DNA of 64,000 nucleotides from Actinoplanes sp. TFC3 (GCF_001553785.1 NZ_LOJP01000014.1:62001-126000), one strand, 5' to 3'; positions 33,244 to 43,447 are shown, numbered from the stretch's first letter. Notes: generated by a model not told the origin, from the letters alone. Numbers and translations are program-made.

Positions 33244-34533
33244 TCAAGCAGCCGTACCCGCCGCTTTGACCAGTGCGACCGTCTGCTCGATGGTGGCCGC
33301 GCGGTCGGCGGCGAACGCGTCGTCGATCAGCACCAGCGGGTCGACCGGATAGACCAGCGCGGAGATGTGCAGGTGCCCGCCCGCGATGTCGGTGGCCCCA
33401 AGCTCCAGCCGCAGCCGGTTGGAGCGGTACATGCTCTCGTTCGAGAGGTAGTTCCCGCCGCCCCCGGACTGCGCCTGCCCACCCGCCGACGGGCCGTTCG
33501 CGGTGCACGTCACCGGGCCGGTGGGCCGGGTACCGGCGGCCCATTCGCAGATCTGGCGGTTGAGCGCGACCGGCCATGGGCCGGTGCCCGCGTCGATCAT
33601 CGCCTGGTAGGGCAGCGTGGTTTCGATGAACTCCGGGGCCGGCGACGGCTGCGGCCAGCGCGGCGCCGGCGGGACCAGCTCGGCCGCACCCTCGTTGTTG
33701 TTGTCCGGGGACCCGCCGCGCCACGCGCCGGCCCACTGCTCGATGTTCATCACGCCGCGGTTGCCCTGGCTGATCGTCATGATCAGATCGGCGCGCTCGC
33801 GGGCGTGCCGGGTCAGGTGCGGGCCGAACGCGTCCTCCACGACGCCGGCGTCGAAGCCGCTCCAGGTCACCGGGAACACCACCGCCTGCACCCGTACCGT
33901 GCGCCCGCCCGAGCGGTAGGTCAGACCGTCGAGCTGCAGTGCGGACGCACCGGAGGGGTTCGAGCGCCGGATCTCATTGTTGAGCTGGTACGGGTCGAAG
34001 CCGCTGACCAGCACCTTGGTGACCCCGCGCCCGAAGCCGGTGGAGGTGATGCCGCGCGCCGCATACTCGTAGGCCTTGAGCAGCCCGGCCCGCTCGGCGC
34101 CGGTGACGGCGAACCGCGGCGCCCACTGCCGGATGTCCCGGGTGCCCAGCAACCTCGTCCAGTAGAGCGGCCGGTCGTCGTACCGCTCGATCGTGCCCAT
34201 CTGGATCCGGCCCTGCGCCCGCGCCACGGCCGTGCGCCACAACTGCGCTCCCTGCCGTTGCAGCACGCGTTCCGCAGCGCTCACGGACCGGGCGTGACAC
34301 AGAGCCTGACGCAAAGCCCGGGGGTACGCCGTGAAGCCGCCCTGCTCGACCAGCTCATAGGGCACCCGCGTCCCACCGGGCAGCGCCGGCGTCTCGATCC
34401 GGCTCTCCTCATAGGTGACGGGCAGCGAGCTGTCGACGCACCGGGAAGCGGCCCCCGCGGCCTGCGGTGTGCCGAGCAACGCGGCGGCGCCCAGCGTGAC
34501 AACAGCGGCGAGTCTGGCGGCGAGCGGACGCAT
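33244..34533 (-). CDS. Secreted pyroglutamyl-peptidase-like protein, mirror copy
   Basis: 429-aa counterpart of 10934-12223 with the same signal peptide and Cys-to-Ser change in the YLSNES motif. It differs by four bases within 12 bp (33677, 33679, 33680, 33688), giving Glu285-Leu286 here against Gly285-Gln286 in the left copy. Neither version breaks the frame. Confidence 0.65.
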   Translation of the reverse strand: MRPLAARLAAVVTLGAAALLGTPQAAGAASRCVDSSLPVTYEESRIETPALPGGTRVPYELVEQGGFTAYPRALRQALCHARSVSAAERVLQRQGAQLWRTAVARAQGRIQMGTIERYDDRPLYWTRLLGTRDIRQWAPRFAVTGAERAGLLKAYEYAARGITSTGFGRGVTKVLVSGFDPYQLNNEIRRSNPSGASALQLDGLTYRSGGRTVRVQAVVFPVTWSGFDAGVVEDAFGPHLTRHARERADLIMTISQGNRGVMNIEQWAGAWRGGSPDNNNEGAAELVPPAPRWPQPSPAPEFIETTLPYQAMIDAGTGPWPVALNRQICEWAAGTRPTGPVTCTANGPSAGGQAQSGGGGNYLSNESMYRSNRLRLELGATDIAGGHLHISALVYPVDPLVLIDDAFAADRAATIEQTVALVKAAGTAA

Positions 34534-34756
34534 CGGTGCCTCCCCTGGAATCGACGCCCATCACTATAGCTGGCGCAACCCGGACGACAGCCCGGCCGCC
34601 ACCGTGACGATGCCCGCCCACACCATGGGCTGCGGTGCCGCTCACCGGGGCGATGCCGGTGAGCAGCGCCTGATCGTCTCCGCGAGGCCGCGCGCCGGAT
34701 CGGGCAGCTCGGCGTGCTGTAAGGTGCCCGAGTCGCAACGATGAAGGGGCCCGCGC

Positions 34757-35410
34757 GTGGATCGACTGTGGAGCAAAATCGGCGTCCGTGCCACGTCGGT
34801 GGGCCTGCTCGTGGCCGGTGGGGTGGGCGGTCTCTACGTCGGTCAGGCCCACGACGAGCCACCGCAGCAGCCGGTGAGCGACGCCACGACCCTGGCCTTG
34901 CGCTCCGACGTTGACGAGATGGTGCTGCTGCGAGCCCGGCAGAACCAGCACGCCGCCGCCCGCTCGCTGCAACGCGAAGCCGTGAACGAGGCGGGCGAGA
35001 AGGCGGCGATCGAGGCGCAGTCGGCTGCCAAGAAGGCCCGCACCTCGGAGAAGCGGAAAATTGCCGCGAAGAGGGCCGGTACGGTCGAGATCCCGGGCAA
35101 CTGCAACGCCTACAGCGGCAACAAGGCGATCGGCTGCGCGCTGGTGCTGCAGAGCGGCTTCGGGATCTCCCAGATGCCGTGCCTGAGCAACTTGTGGGAC
35201 AAGGAGAGCGGCTGGAACCCCAAGGCCGCGAACCCGAGCGGGGCGTACGGCATCCCGCAGGCGTTGCCGGGCAGCAAGATGAGCTCGGCGGGCTCGGACT
35301 GGCGGACCAACCCGGCGACCCAGATCAAGTGGGGCCTGGGCTACATCAAGGGTCGCTACAGCACCCCCTGCGGCGCGTGGTCGTACTTCCAGGCACACGG
35401 CAACTACTGA
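34757..35410 (+). CDS. Secreted lytic transglycosylase, mirror copy
   Basis: 217-aa SLT-type enzyme identical to 10057-10710: N-terminal anchor, coiled Ala/Lys/Glu region, and KESGWNP catalytic motif. Confidence 0.85.
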   Translation: MDRLWSKIGVRATSVGLLVAGGVGGLYVGQAHDEPPQQPVSDATTLALRSDVDEMVLLRARQNQHAAARSLQREAVNEAGEKAAIEAQSAAKKARTSEKRKIAAKRAGTVEIPGNCNAYSGNKAIGCALVLQSGFGISQMPCLSNLWDKESGWNPKAANPSGAYGIPQALPGSKMSSAGSDWRTNPATQIKWGLGYIKGRYSTPCGAWSYFQAHGNY

Positions 35411-35414
35411 TCGT

Positions 35415-35960
35415 TCATAGCAGTCCGTTGTAGTCGGCGATGGTGAGCGGCTCGTCGGCCAGCGACCCGTCCGCGCGCGGTACGGCCAGGGGCTGACCGT
35501 TGGCTTCGAACGACACCGTGCCGACCTCGGTCTGCGAGGTCAGGGTGCACACGATCTGGGCGAAGCCGAGCACGTCGTCGCTGCGCACCAACTGGTCGGG
35601 CGGATCGGCGATGCTGACCGTCGCCCGGTGGTCGGCCAGCCGCAGGCCGGTCACCGACATGGTCGACAACGCGCTGGTCAGACCGGCCGCGGCCTCATCG
35701 GCGGTGGGGCCTGCCAGCAGCGCGGTCAAGCTCTGGTGCGGTCCGAGCAGAGCCGGGACCCTCCGCGGTACGCGCACAAGCCGGCCGTCGCGTACCAGGT
35801 AGAGCCGCAGCACCGCCGTACCGGCCTGATCCGGGGCGGTGCTGCCCGGGGCGTTGAGCACCCCGGGGGTCTCAATGGCGCGGGGCTCGTCGTCCAGCGG
35901 CACTCCGCACCCGGCCAGCGCCAGCACGGCGGCCACGAGCACGGCGACCAGCCGGGTCAC
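35415..35960 (-). CDS. GerMN lipoprotein, mirror copy
   Basis: 181-aa GerMN-domain lipoprotein identical to 9507-10052, coupled by GTGA overlap to the kinase gene. Confidence 0.82.
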   Translation of the reverse strand: MTRLVAVLVAAVLALAGCGVPLDDEPRAIETPGVLNAPGSTAPDQAGTAVLRLYLVRDGRLVRVPRRVPALLGPHQSLTALLAGPTADEAAAGLTSALSTMSVTGLRLADHRATVSIADPPDQLVRSDDVLGFAQIVCTLTSQTEVGTVSFEANGQPLAVPRADGSLADEPLTIADYNGLL

Positions 35961-37300
35961 GGCGCACACTCCGGCAGCTCGACCCGGAACCGCGCGCCAC
36001 CGCCCGGCCGGTCGTGCACCGAGGCGGTGCCGCCGTGCGCGGCCGCGTGCTGGGCGACCAGGGCCAGCCCCAGCCCGGTGCCCGCCGAGTCGGCCCGGGC
36101 GTTCGCCGAGCGCCCCCGCACGAACCGGTCGAAGATCACCGGCTTGTCGTCCGGGCTGACCCCCGGCCCCTCGTCGTCCACCTCGATGCGACCCGTGGAA
36201 GCGGTCAGTGCCAGGCGTACGGCAACCGCGCCCCCGCCGAACGCCTGCGCATTCTCCAGCAGGTTGCCCATCAGCTGGCCGACCCGCCCGCGATCCACGC
36301 ACCACGTGGCCGGGCCGCTGAGCGTCACGATGTCCGGGCTGATCCGGTGGTCGCGGCACACCCGGCGGGCCAGCTCGGGCAGGTCGACCGGGGCGCGGGT
36401 GGCCGGGCGGTCGCCGCGCGACAGCTCCAGCAGATCGTTCACCAGGTGCTGGAACCGGGCGATCTCGTCGGTGATCAGGCCCGCCGCGGTGGCCGTGCGG
36501 GCGTCGAGCTGGTCGCGGCGGCGTTCCAGCACGCTGGCCGCGTTCGCCAGGGTCTGCAACGGTGAGCGCAGCTCGTGGCTGACGTCGGCGGCGAAGCGGC
36601 GGTCGCGTTCCAGGCGGGCCTGCAGCTCGTCGACCATGTGGTTGAACGAGGTGGTGAGCCGGGCCAGATCGGGCTCGGCGGCCGGGTCGAGCCGGTACTT
36701 ACCCGCGCCGCCGGCGATCTCCTGCGCCGCGTCGGCCACCCGGGTCAGCGGGCGCAGCACGTAGCGGCTCGCGTACCAGCCGAGCAGGGCGCCCAGCGCG
36801 GCCACGCTCACCCCCACCGCCGTCAGCACCGCCGTCAGCACCCCGAGCGTGTGGTCGAGTTCCTGCAGCGAGTCGACCTCGTAGAACACCGCGGTGGGCG
36901 AGAGCGGCACGGCGACCACGAGGGCGGCGCGGCCCTCGGCTCGTACCCGTTGCACCGAGGGTATGCCGTCGCCCGCCTCGCGTTGCAGGGCAACGGGAAT
37001 GGCGTCGGTGACCCCGGTGTCGGCCTGGCGCGAATACCATTCGCCGTCGCGGTACAGCACCGCGCGGCGGCTGTCCCCGGTGTCCAATGTGCGCAGCAGG
37101 CTGCCGACCTCCTGCGAACCGAGCCCGGACCACACGATCGCCGCGTCGTAGTAGGCCGCGCGCACCGCCGTGCGTTCCCGCTCGCTGAGCAGCGACTGCC
37201 GGATCACCTGGAACGACACGAGCGCCAAGGTGGCCGACAGCGCGAGGGCGCCGGCAGCGAAGCCGGCGATGACCCGTACCCGCAATCCGGCCTTCTTCAT
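35957..37300 (-). CDS. Sensor histidine kinase, mirror copy
   Basis: 447-aa HAMP-HisKA-HATPase kinase, same as 8167-9510 apart from two substitutions: Gly163 (base 36813) instead of Ala in TM2, and Phe354 (base 36240) instead of Tyr beside the N box. Neither removes a catalytic residue. Confidence 0.93.
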   Translation of the reverse strand: MKKAGLRVRVIAGFAAGALALSATLALVSFQVIRQSLLSERERTAVRAAYYDAAIVWSGLGSQEVGSLLRTLDTGDSRRAVLYRDGEWYSRQADTGVTDAIPVALQREAGDGIPSVQRVRAEGRAALVVAVPLSPTAVFYEVDSLQELDHTLGVLTAVLTAVGVSVAALGALLGWYASRYVLRPLTRVADAAQEIAGGAGKYRLDPAAEPDLARLTTSFNHMVDELQARLERDRRFAADVSHELRSPLQTLANAASVLERRRDQLDARTATAAGLITDEIARFQHLVNDLLELSRGDRPATRAPVDLPELARRVCRDHRISPDIVTLSGPATWCVDRGRVGQLMGNLLENAQAFGGGAVAVRLALTASTGRIEVDDEGPGVSPDDKPVIFDRFVRGRSANARADSAGTGLGLALVAQHAAAHGGTASVHDRPGGGARFRVELPECAP

Positions 37301-37974
37301 CGTTGCAGCTTGTAGCCGAGGCCGCGGACGGTCACCAGGTGCTTCGGTGCCCCCGAGCCGTCCTCGATTTTCTGGCGCAGCCGGCCCACATGCACGTCGA
37401 CCAGGCGCTCATCGCCGCCGTCGTAACCCCACACCCGCTGCAGCAACTGCTGGCGCGACAGGACACGGCCGGGGTGCTCACCCAACTCGCAGAGGAGCTG
37501 GAATTCGGTGCGGGTGACCGCCACCGCCTCGCCGTGCAGCCGCACCTCGCCGGCCTCGGGCGAGATCTCCAGATCGCCGAAGCGCAGCACCGGCGGCTCG
37601 TCGGCCAGTGCCACCCGGGCCCGCCGGCGCAACGCCCGCAGCCGGGCCGTCAGCTCCTTGACCGCCACCGGCTTGACCAGGTAGTCGTCGGCGCCCGCCT
37701 CCAGCGCCGCCACGATGTCATGGGTGTCGTCACGGGCGCTGATCACCACGATCGGCACGTCATCGCTGCGGCGCAACTGCCGGATGCACTCGAAGCCGTC
37801 GACGCCGGGCAGCATCAGGTCCACCAGCACCGTGTCGGCCGGCTGGCGGCGTTGTGCGGCGAGCCCCTCCTCGGCGGTGGGTGCACCGCTGGCCGCGTAC
37901 CCCTCATCCTCCAGCGCTAGCACCAGGGAGAGCCGGATGCGGTCGTCGTCCTCGATCACCAGCACGGCTGACAT
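37297..37974 (-). CDS. OmpR/PhoB response regulator, mirror copy
   Basis: 225-aa regulator matching 7493-8170 except Val103 instead of Leu103 (base 37668), two residues after the conserved receiver Lys. Overlaps the kinase start. Confidence 0.93.
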   Translation of the reverse strand: MSAVLVIEDDDRIRLSLVLALEDEGYAASGAPTAEEGLAAQRRQPADTVLVDLMLPGVDGFECIRQLRRSDDVPIVVISARDDTHDIVAALEAGADDYLVKPVAVKELTARLRALRRRARVALADEPPVLRFGDLEISPEAGEVRLHGEAVAVTRTEFQLLCELGEHPGRVLSRQQLLQRVWGYDGGDERLVDVHVGRLRQKIEDGSGAPKHLVTVRGLGYKLQR

Positions 37975-38036
37975 GCCCCCAGTCTTGCCGGGCGGGACGG
38001 CCAACGGCGAATCCGGCCCCGGTCGCCGGGACACTT

Positions 38037-38097
38037 GTCACGCAACCGTCACATGGATGCGCAGGGCTTGCCACACGGCGCGGCCACCCTTGGGTGG
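38037..38097. promoter_or_regulatory. Divergent RR/STAS promoter elements, mirror copy
   Basis: Mirror of the GTGAC direct repeat (38037-38052) and the CCACCC-AA-GGGTGG inverted repeat (38084-38097). Confidence 0.4.
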
Positions 38098-38120
38098 TGC
38101 ACCCTCAGGAGACGACTGTC

Positions 38121-38390
38121 GTGGTCACGGAGGCGCTGGACGGCGCCGCCGTGGAACGGTGGCGCCCCCGGCTGAGCGCGGCAGCGGCGCTGCGCCCGGC
38201 CCGGCTCGTGGTGGACCTGCGCCGCAGCCCGCGCATCGACGCCGCGGCCATCGGCCTGCTGCTGCAGTTGCACCGCGACTTGATGCGCACCGACGGCCGG
38301 CTCACCCTGCGGGCGCCGGTGGACCGGGTCCGCAGAATGCTCGGCCTGGCTCGCGTCGACCACGTCCTCGAGGTGGAGGAGGCCCGATGA
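38121..38390 (+). CDS. Small STAS-domain protein, mirror copy
   Basis: 89-aa STAS protein identical to 7077-7346. GTG 38121 follows AGGAG (38107-38111). The alternative upstream start is GTG 38094. Confidence 0.7.
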   Translation: MVTEALDGAAVERWRPRLSAAAALRPARLVVDLRRSPRIDAAAIGLLLQLHRDLMRTDGRLTLRAPVDRVRRMLGLARVDHVLEVEEAR

Positions 38391-38791
38391 ACCGCTCTGA
38401 AGCCGCCGCCCGCGGTGCCGCCGGTCGCAGTGCCGCGGTGGTGCGCGCCCGCGCCGGGTGCGACTTGCGCCGGGAACTGCACAGCGCCGTCGACACCCAT
38501 TCGCACGTGGTGGTCGACCTCGCCGAGGTGCCCACGCTCGACGACGCGATGCTCGGTCAGTTGGTCCGCGCGCACCGCAACGCCCGCCGCCGCGGTGGCA
38601 TGGTGTGCCTGGCCGCGCCCTCCCGCGTGGTGATCACCGTGCTGCACACCATGCACGTGGACGGGCTGTTCCCCATGTTCGACGACTGCGGCGCGGCGCT
38701 GGAGTTCTTGGCGGAACCCGGCGAGCGCTCGGTCGACGGCGGTGAGGGCCGGCCGAGGAGCGGTGTCCAACTCGGCGTGGCGGGCCGGTAG
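38387..38791 (+). CDS. STAS-domain protein, mirror copy
   Basis: 134-aa STAS protein identical to 6676-7080. ATG 38387 overlaps the preceding stop. It terminates at TAG 38789-38791, directly before in-frame GGDEF-like sequence. Confidence 0.75.
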   Translation: MNRSEAAARGAAGRSAAVVRARAGCDLRRELHSAVDTHSHVVVDLAEVPTLDDAMLGQLVRAHRNARRRGGMVCLAAPSRVVITVLHTMHVDGLFPMFDDCGAALEFLAEPGERSVDGGEGRPRSGVQLGVAGR

Positions 38792-38959
38792 CACGCCCGG
38801 CTGCACGCCGAGCTGGCCCGCAGCCAGGCCGAGGCCGAGGATGCCGCAACCCACGACTGCCCGACTGGGCTGGCCAACCGGGCCTTGCTCAAGACCAGCG
38901 CCGAGGCCCTGCCGGGCACTACCTGTCCGCCCAAACGCCGCGCGCACGCCATCACGTAG
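38792..38959 (+). pseudogene. GGDEF-domain remnant, mirror copy
   Basis: Mirror of 6508-6675: linker helix plus THDCPTGLANRALL, in the frame of the STAS gene, ending at TAG 38957-38959. Confidence 0.6.
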
Positions 38960-38999
38960 AGCCCCGGGACCGCAGTGACCACCATTCCGCGCCTTTGCG

Positions 39000-39033
39000 G
39001 ACCAAAATGGTCGGCGAAGGACTAACTTGGTCC
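39000..39033. promoter_or_regulatory. TetR operator-like repeats, mirror copy
   Basis: GACCA-AAA-TGGTC at 39000-39012 over the start codon, and the imperfect GGACTAA-C-TTGGTCC at 39019-39033. Confidence 0.45.
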
Positions 39034-39636
39034 GTATGCGGCGGGGCCACCCGAGCGGAAATCGACGATGCGATCATCGACCACGCCGCTGAGCTGTTTG
39101 CCCGGCACGGCTACAAGGAAACCTCCGTGCAACGCATCGCCGACGCCACCGGCTACTCCAAGACCGGCCTGCTGCACCGCTTCGCCAGCAAGGAAGCCCT
39201 GTGGGCGGCCGTGGTCGAGCGCTGCACCGCTACCGTGCGTGAGGTGTCGGCCTCCGCTGCCGCGGTTCCGCCCGGCCCGGCGCGTGACCTGGCCGTGCTG
39301 CGCGCCCTCGCCGACGTCTCGCTGCGCCACCGTGGGTTTATCGCGCTGATATTGAGTGCATTCAGCCAGCTGACCGAGCCCGGCGAATCGGCACTGCTCG
39401 ACGAGATCGGGGCCGCGCTGCTCGCCGCGTTCGGCCTCCAGCCCACCGGCAGCGCACCGGCCCGCCCCGCACCGACCCGCCCCGAGGTGCTGCGGCTCGC
39501 GCGGGTGACCGGCGCGCTCGGAGCGCTGGCGGTCACCGCGCTCGGGCTGCGCAACCTTCCCCCCGACAATGTGCGCGAGCACCTTGTCACCGTGAGCTAC
39601 GACGCGCTGGGGCATCCGCACCCGGCCGGGCACTGA
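39007..39636 (+). CDS. TetR-family repressor, mirror copy
   Basis: 209-aa TetR regulator identical to 5831-6460, 17 bp upstream of the MMPL exporter gene with which it forms an operon. Confidence 0.85.
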   Translation: MVGEGLTWSVCGGATRAEIDDAIIDHAAELFARHGYKETSVQRIADATGYSKTGLLHRFASKEALWAAVVERCTATVREVSASAAAVPPGPARDLAVLRALADVSLRHRGFIALILSAFSQLTEPGESALLDEIGAALLAAFGLQPTGSAPARPAPTRPEVLRLARVTGALGALAVTALGLRNLPPDNVREHLVTVSYDALGHPHPAGH

Positions 39637-39653
39637 GAGGACACACCTGAGTC

Positions 39654-41843
39654 ATGGCTACCTTTCTGCACCAACTCGGGCTGGGGGCGTTCCGGCACCG
39701 GATCGTGGTCACGGCCGTCTGGTTCCTGGTGCTGCTGGCCACCGGCGTGGGGGCAGTGACGCTGGCCGGCAAGACGGTCAACTCGTTCAGCATCCCGGGT
39801 CAGGAGTCCAGCACGGCGCTCACCCTGATCGACAAGCGCTTCGGCTCCGGCGCCAACGGCGCTACCGCCCAGGTGGTGATGGCCGCCCCGACCGGCGCCA
39901 AAGTCACCGACCGGGCCAACGCGGCCAAGGTCGCGGCGCTGGTCGCTCAGCTCGCCAAGCTGCCCGGCGTGGCCGGCGCCTCCAACCCGCTGGACCCCAA
40001 GTCCGCGACGGTGTCGGCTGACCAGGCCGCGGCGTACAGCACGGTGACCTACCCGGTGGAGGCGGCGCAGATCACCGACGAGCAGCGCGCTGCCCTGCAC
40101 GACGCGGTCGCCGCGGCCGGGGCGAGCGGGCTGACCGTCGAGGTCAGCGGGGAGGCCAGCCAGGAGAACGCCGCCGACATCGGGGGGCCGGCCGAGCTTC
40201 TCGGTGTGGTCGTGGCGCTGCTGGTGCTGGCGCTGACCTACGGCTCGCTGGTGACTGCCGGGATGAACCTGATCACCGCGATCGTGGGGGTCGGCATCGG
40301 CGCGCTGGGCATCACCACCCTCAGCGGCTTCGTCGACCTGCAGTCCACCACCCCGATCCTGGCCGTCATGCTCGGGCTGGCCGTGGGCATCGACTACGCG
40401 CTGTTCATCGTTACGCGCCACCGGCAGGAGCTGCGGCAAGGACGTACGCCCGAAGCCGCCGCCGCGCTGGCTGTGGGCACCGCTGGCTCCGCCGTGGTCA
40501 CCGCGGGCATCACGGTGGTGATCGCGCTGGCCGGCCTGGCCATCGCCGGGATCCCGTTCCTGACCGAGATGGGTCTGGCCGCCGCCGGCACCATCGTGGT
40601 GGCCGTGCTGGTCGCGGTCACGCTGGTCCCGGCCGTGCTCGGCTTCATCGGCCGCCGCGCGCTGCCCCGCAAGTTGCGGGCCCCCGGCGCCCTCGAGGCC
40701 GCCGCCGCGCCGGCCACCGAGGGGCGGGGCTTCTACCGGGGCTGGGGTGCCACGGTCACCCGGCACCGGGTGCTGAGCCTGCTGGGCGCTGTGGCCGTAC
40801 TCGCGGTCATCGCTGTTCCGTTCTTCTCCATGCGCACCTCCCTGATCCAGCCGCCCGCCGCCGGCAGCACCCAGGCCAAGGCGGACGCCCTGATCGCGAA
40901 GCACTTCGGTCCCGGCTTCTCCGGCCCGCTGCTGGTGCTGGTCGACGGGACCGGCGCCCCGCAGCGCGCCACCACGATCGCCGCCGGCGTGCAGAAGCTG
41001 CCCGGCGTCGCGGTGGTGGCCCCGCCCACGCCCAACCAGAACGGCTCGGCCGCGCTGCTCACCGTCATCCCGGCCTCCGAACCCGACAGCGCCGAGACAG
41101 TCGACCTCGTGCACGCCATGCGCGACTCCTTCCACGGCGAGAGGGGCGTGTACGTCACCGGCCAGACCGCGATCAGCGTCGACGTGTCGCAGAAGCTGGA
41201 CGACGCCCTGCCGCGCTACCTGATCCTGGTCGTCGGGCTGGCGCTGCTGCTGCTCATCCTGGTGTTCCGCTCGGTGCTGGTGCCGGTGGTCGGCGTGCTC
41301 GGCTTCCTGCTCACCATCGGTTCGGCGCTGGGCGCCACCACTGCGGTGTTCCAGTGGGGCTGGCTGCAGCAGATCGTGAACGCCGAGACCACCGGGCCGC
41401 TGCTGAGCCTCTCGCCGATCATCGTCATCGGCATCCTGTTCGGCCTGGCCATGGACTACCAGGTCTTCCTGGTCTCGCGGATGCACGAGGCGCACGCGCA
41501 CGGCGCCAGCCCCCGCGACGCGGTGGTCACCGGCTTCCGCCAGGCCGCCCCGGTCGTGGTGGCCGCGGCGACCATCATGTTCGCGGTTTTCGCCGGCTTC
41601 GTGCCCGAGGGCAACGACACCATCAAGCCGATCGCGTTCGCGCTGGCCATCGGCATCCTGTTCGACGCCCTCATCGTGCGCATGATCGCGGTGCCGGCGG
41701 CGCTGAGCCTGCTCGGGCGCTCCGGCTGGTGGCTGCCGTCGTGGCTGCAGTGGCTACCGGTGCTCGACGTCGAGGGTGCGGCCCTGGAACGCGAGGCGCG
41801 CCCGGCCGCCGGCACCCCGGCCCCGGAACCCGCGCACCGCTGA
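39654..41843 (+). CDS. MMPL/RND transporter, mirror copy
   Basis: 729-aa exporter identical to 3624-5813, with two MMPL repeats, each with a conserved Asp-Tyr in the fourth helix of its block. Confidence 0.92.
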   Translation: MATFLHQLGLGAFRHRIVVTAVWFLVLLATGVGAVTLAGKTVNSFSIPGQESSTALTLIDKRFGSGANGATAQVVMAAPTGAKVTDRANAAKVAALVAQLAKLPGVAGASNPLDPKSATVSADQAAAYSTVTYPVEAAQITDEQRAALHDAVAAAGASGLTVEVSGEASQENAADIGGPAELLGVVVALLVLALTYGSLVTAGMNLITAIVGVGIGALGITTLSGFVDLQSTTPILAVMLGLAVGIDYALFIVTRHRQELRQGRTPEAAAALAVGTAGSAVVTAGITVVIALAGLAIAGIPFLTEMGLAAAGTIVVAVLVAVTLVPAVLGFIGRRALPRKLRAPGALEAAAAPATEGRGFYRGWGATVTRHRVLSLLGAVAVLAVIAVPFFSMRTSLIQPPAAGSTQAKADALIAKHFGPGFSGPLLVLVDGTGAPQRATTIAAGVQKLPGVAVVAPPTPNQNGSAALLTVIPASEPDSAETVDLVHAMRDSFHGERGVYVTGQTAISVDVSQKLDDALPRYLILVVGLALLLLILVFRSVLVPVVGVLGFLLTIGSALGATTAVFQWGWLQQIVNAETTGPLLSLSPIIVIGILFGLAMDYQVFLVSRMHEAHAHGASPRDAVVTGFRQAAPVVVAAATIMFAVFAGFVPEGNDTIKPIAFALAIGILFDALIVRMIAVPAALSLLGRSGWWLPSWLQWLPVLDVEGAALEREARPAAGTPAPEPAHR

Positions 41844-41866
41844 GCGGCAGGGTAACCGGCGGGGCG

Positions 41867-42007
41867 ATGACGGGGGCGGAGACCGAGGCCACGCGGCAGG
41901 GCTGCGACAAGATCCGGTTGTACACCAACGAGGTGATGACTGAGAATTTCGCGTACTACGCGCAGCCGGGCTACGGCGCGCGTACCTCAGGAAGCGGGGG
42001 ACCGGGG
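41867..42007 (+). pseudogene. GNAT C-terminal remnant, mirror copy
   Basis: Mirror of 3460-3600. The IRLYTNEVMTEN peptide is in frame with the following GNAT gene. The ATG at 41867 would give a 228-aa fused product. Confidence 0.6.
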
Positions 42008-42553
42008 ATGATCAAGACTGAGCGGTTGCTGCTGCGGCCGTTGACGAGCGCGGACACCGAGGCGTTGCTGGAGTACCGCGGGCGCGAGGATGTCTGCCGG
42101 TACGTGCCGTTCGAGCCGATGACCGCCGAGGTCATCGCGCACCGGCTGGCCACCCAGTGGGCCACCACCGAACTCACCGACGAGGGCCAGGCGCTGACGC
42201 TGGGCGCCGAGATCACGGCCACCGGGGAGCTGGCCGGGGACGTGGTGCTGTTCTGGCGCAGCCGCGAGCACCGCGGCGGCGAGCTCGGGTACGTGTTCAA
42301 CCCCCGCTTCGCTGGTCAGGGCTACGCCACCGAGGCGGCCTGGGCGCTGCTCGCGCTGGCCTTCGACGAGCTGGGCCTGCACCGGGTCATCGCACGCCTG
42401 GACGAGCGCAACGAAGCCTCGGCGAAGGTGGCGCGCCGGCTCGGGATGCGCCTGGAGGCCCGGCTGGTCAGCAACGAGTTGTTCAAGGGCGAATGGTCCA
42501 CCGAGCTGGACTTTGCCATCCTGCACGAGGAGTGGCTCAGCCCGGGGTCGTGA
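42008..42553 (+). CDS. GNAT acetyltransferase, mirror copy
   Basis: 181-aa RimJ/RimL-type acetyltransferase identical to 2914-3459; its tail overlaps the converging IclR gene by 17 bp. Confidence 0.85.
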   Translation: MIKTERLLLRPLTSADTEALLEYRGREDVCRYVPFEPMTAEVIAHRLATQWATTELTDEGQALTLGAEITATGELAGDVVLFWRSREHRGGELGYVFNPRFAGQGYATEAAWALLALAFDELGLHRVIARLDERNEASAKVARRLGMRLEARLVSNELFKGEWSTELDFAILHEEWLSPGS

Positions 42554-43334
42554 CTCGCAGGTCGGCGTCGATTGCCGCCGTGGTGGCCAGCAGCCGCGGC
42601 AGCAGGGCGTGCATCTCGGCCACCGAAGTACGGCTGGCGTGCACCGAGATGTTCACCGCGGCCACGACCGCGCCGCTGCGGTCGTGCACCGGCGCCGCCA
42701 TCGAGCGCAGCCCCTCCTCGAGTTCCTGGTCGACCAGGGCCCAGCCCTGCTCGCGCACGGCGGTCAGCTCCGCGGCCAGCGCCGGTGCCGAGGTGATGGT
42801 GCGCTCGGTGAGCCGGTGCAGGGCAACCCGGTCGAGGAACGCGGCGACCTCGGCGTCGGGCAGGTGGGCGATCAAGGCCCGGCCCATGGACGTCGCGTAC
42901 GCCGGGAAGCGCGTCCCCACGTTGATCGCCACGGTCATGATGCGGCGCGTGGGCACCCGGGCCACGTAGACGATGTCGTCGCCGTCGAGCACCGACAGCG
43001 ACGAGGACTCGTGCACGTCGGCGGCCAGGCTCTCCAGGTGCGGCTGGGCCACCTCGGGCAGCGACAGGCTGGACAGGAACGCGTACCCCAATTCGAGCAC
43101 CCGCGGCGTCAGCGAGAACATCCGGCCATCGGTGCGTACGAACCCCAGGTCGCTCAGCGTCAGCAGGAACCGGCGGGCGGCGGCCCGGGTCAGCCCGCAC
43201 AGCCGGGCGACCTCGCTGAGCGTGAGCTCGCGGTGGTGGGCGTCGAACGCGCGGATCACGGCCAGCCCGCGTTCCAGCGACTGCACGAAGTACGGCTCCC
43301 GACCCGGCACCGGCGTCCTCCCACGGTCGCTCAC
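42537..43334 (-). CDS. IclR-family regulator, mirror copy
   Basis: 265-aa regulator identical to 2133-2930. Here it sits beside the complete ABC operon (43465-46741), including the ATPase, so this copy has the full regulatory context. Confidence 0.85.
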   Translation of the reverse strand: MSDRGRTPVPGREPYFVQSLERGLAVIRAFDAHHRELTLSEVARLCGLTRAAARRFLLTLSDLGFVRTDGRMFSLTPRVLELGYAFLSSLSLPEVAQPHLESLAADVHESSSLSVLDGDDIVYVARVPTRRIMTVAINVGTRFPAYATSMGRALIAHLPDAEVAAFLDRVALHRLTERTITSAPALAAELTAVREQGWALVDQELEEGLRSMAAPVHDRSGAVVAAVNISVHASRTSVAEMHALLPRLLATTAAIDADLRVTTPG

Positions 43335-43411
43335 AACCCTCGCCGCGGCCCGGATCCGGCGCGGCCTGCCATCGAAGTCGATCATTGACGTGACCCACGC
43401 CACAGTCTTAC

Positions 43412-43447
43412 GTTCTCTTGGTGAACTTACGTGCGTTGTGCGCACAA
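43412..43447. promoter_or_regulatory. Candidate IclR operator region, mirror copy
   Basis: GTTC-N7-GAAC (43412-43426) and the palindrome TTGTGCGCACAA (43436-43447), between the IclR gene and the ABC operon. Confidence 0.5.

Noticed and set aside
39597..41501. 634-codon open frame opposite the MMPL gene (and its mirror at 3966-5870)
   Set aside because: Low-complexity Gln/His/Arg/Asp-rich translation typical of an antisense frame in GC-rich DNA.
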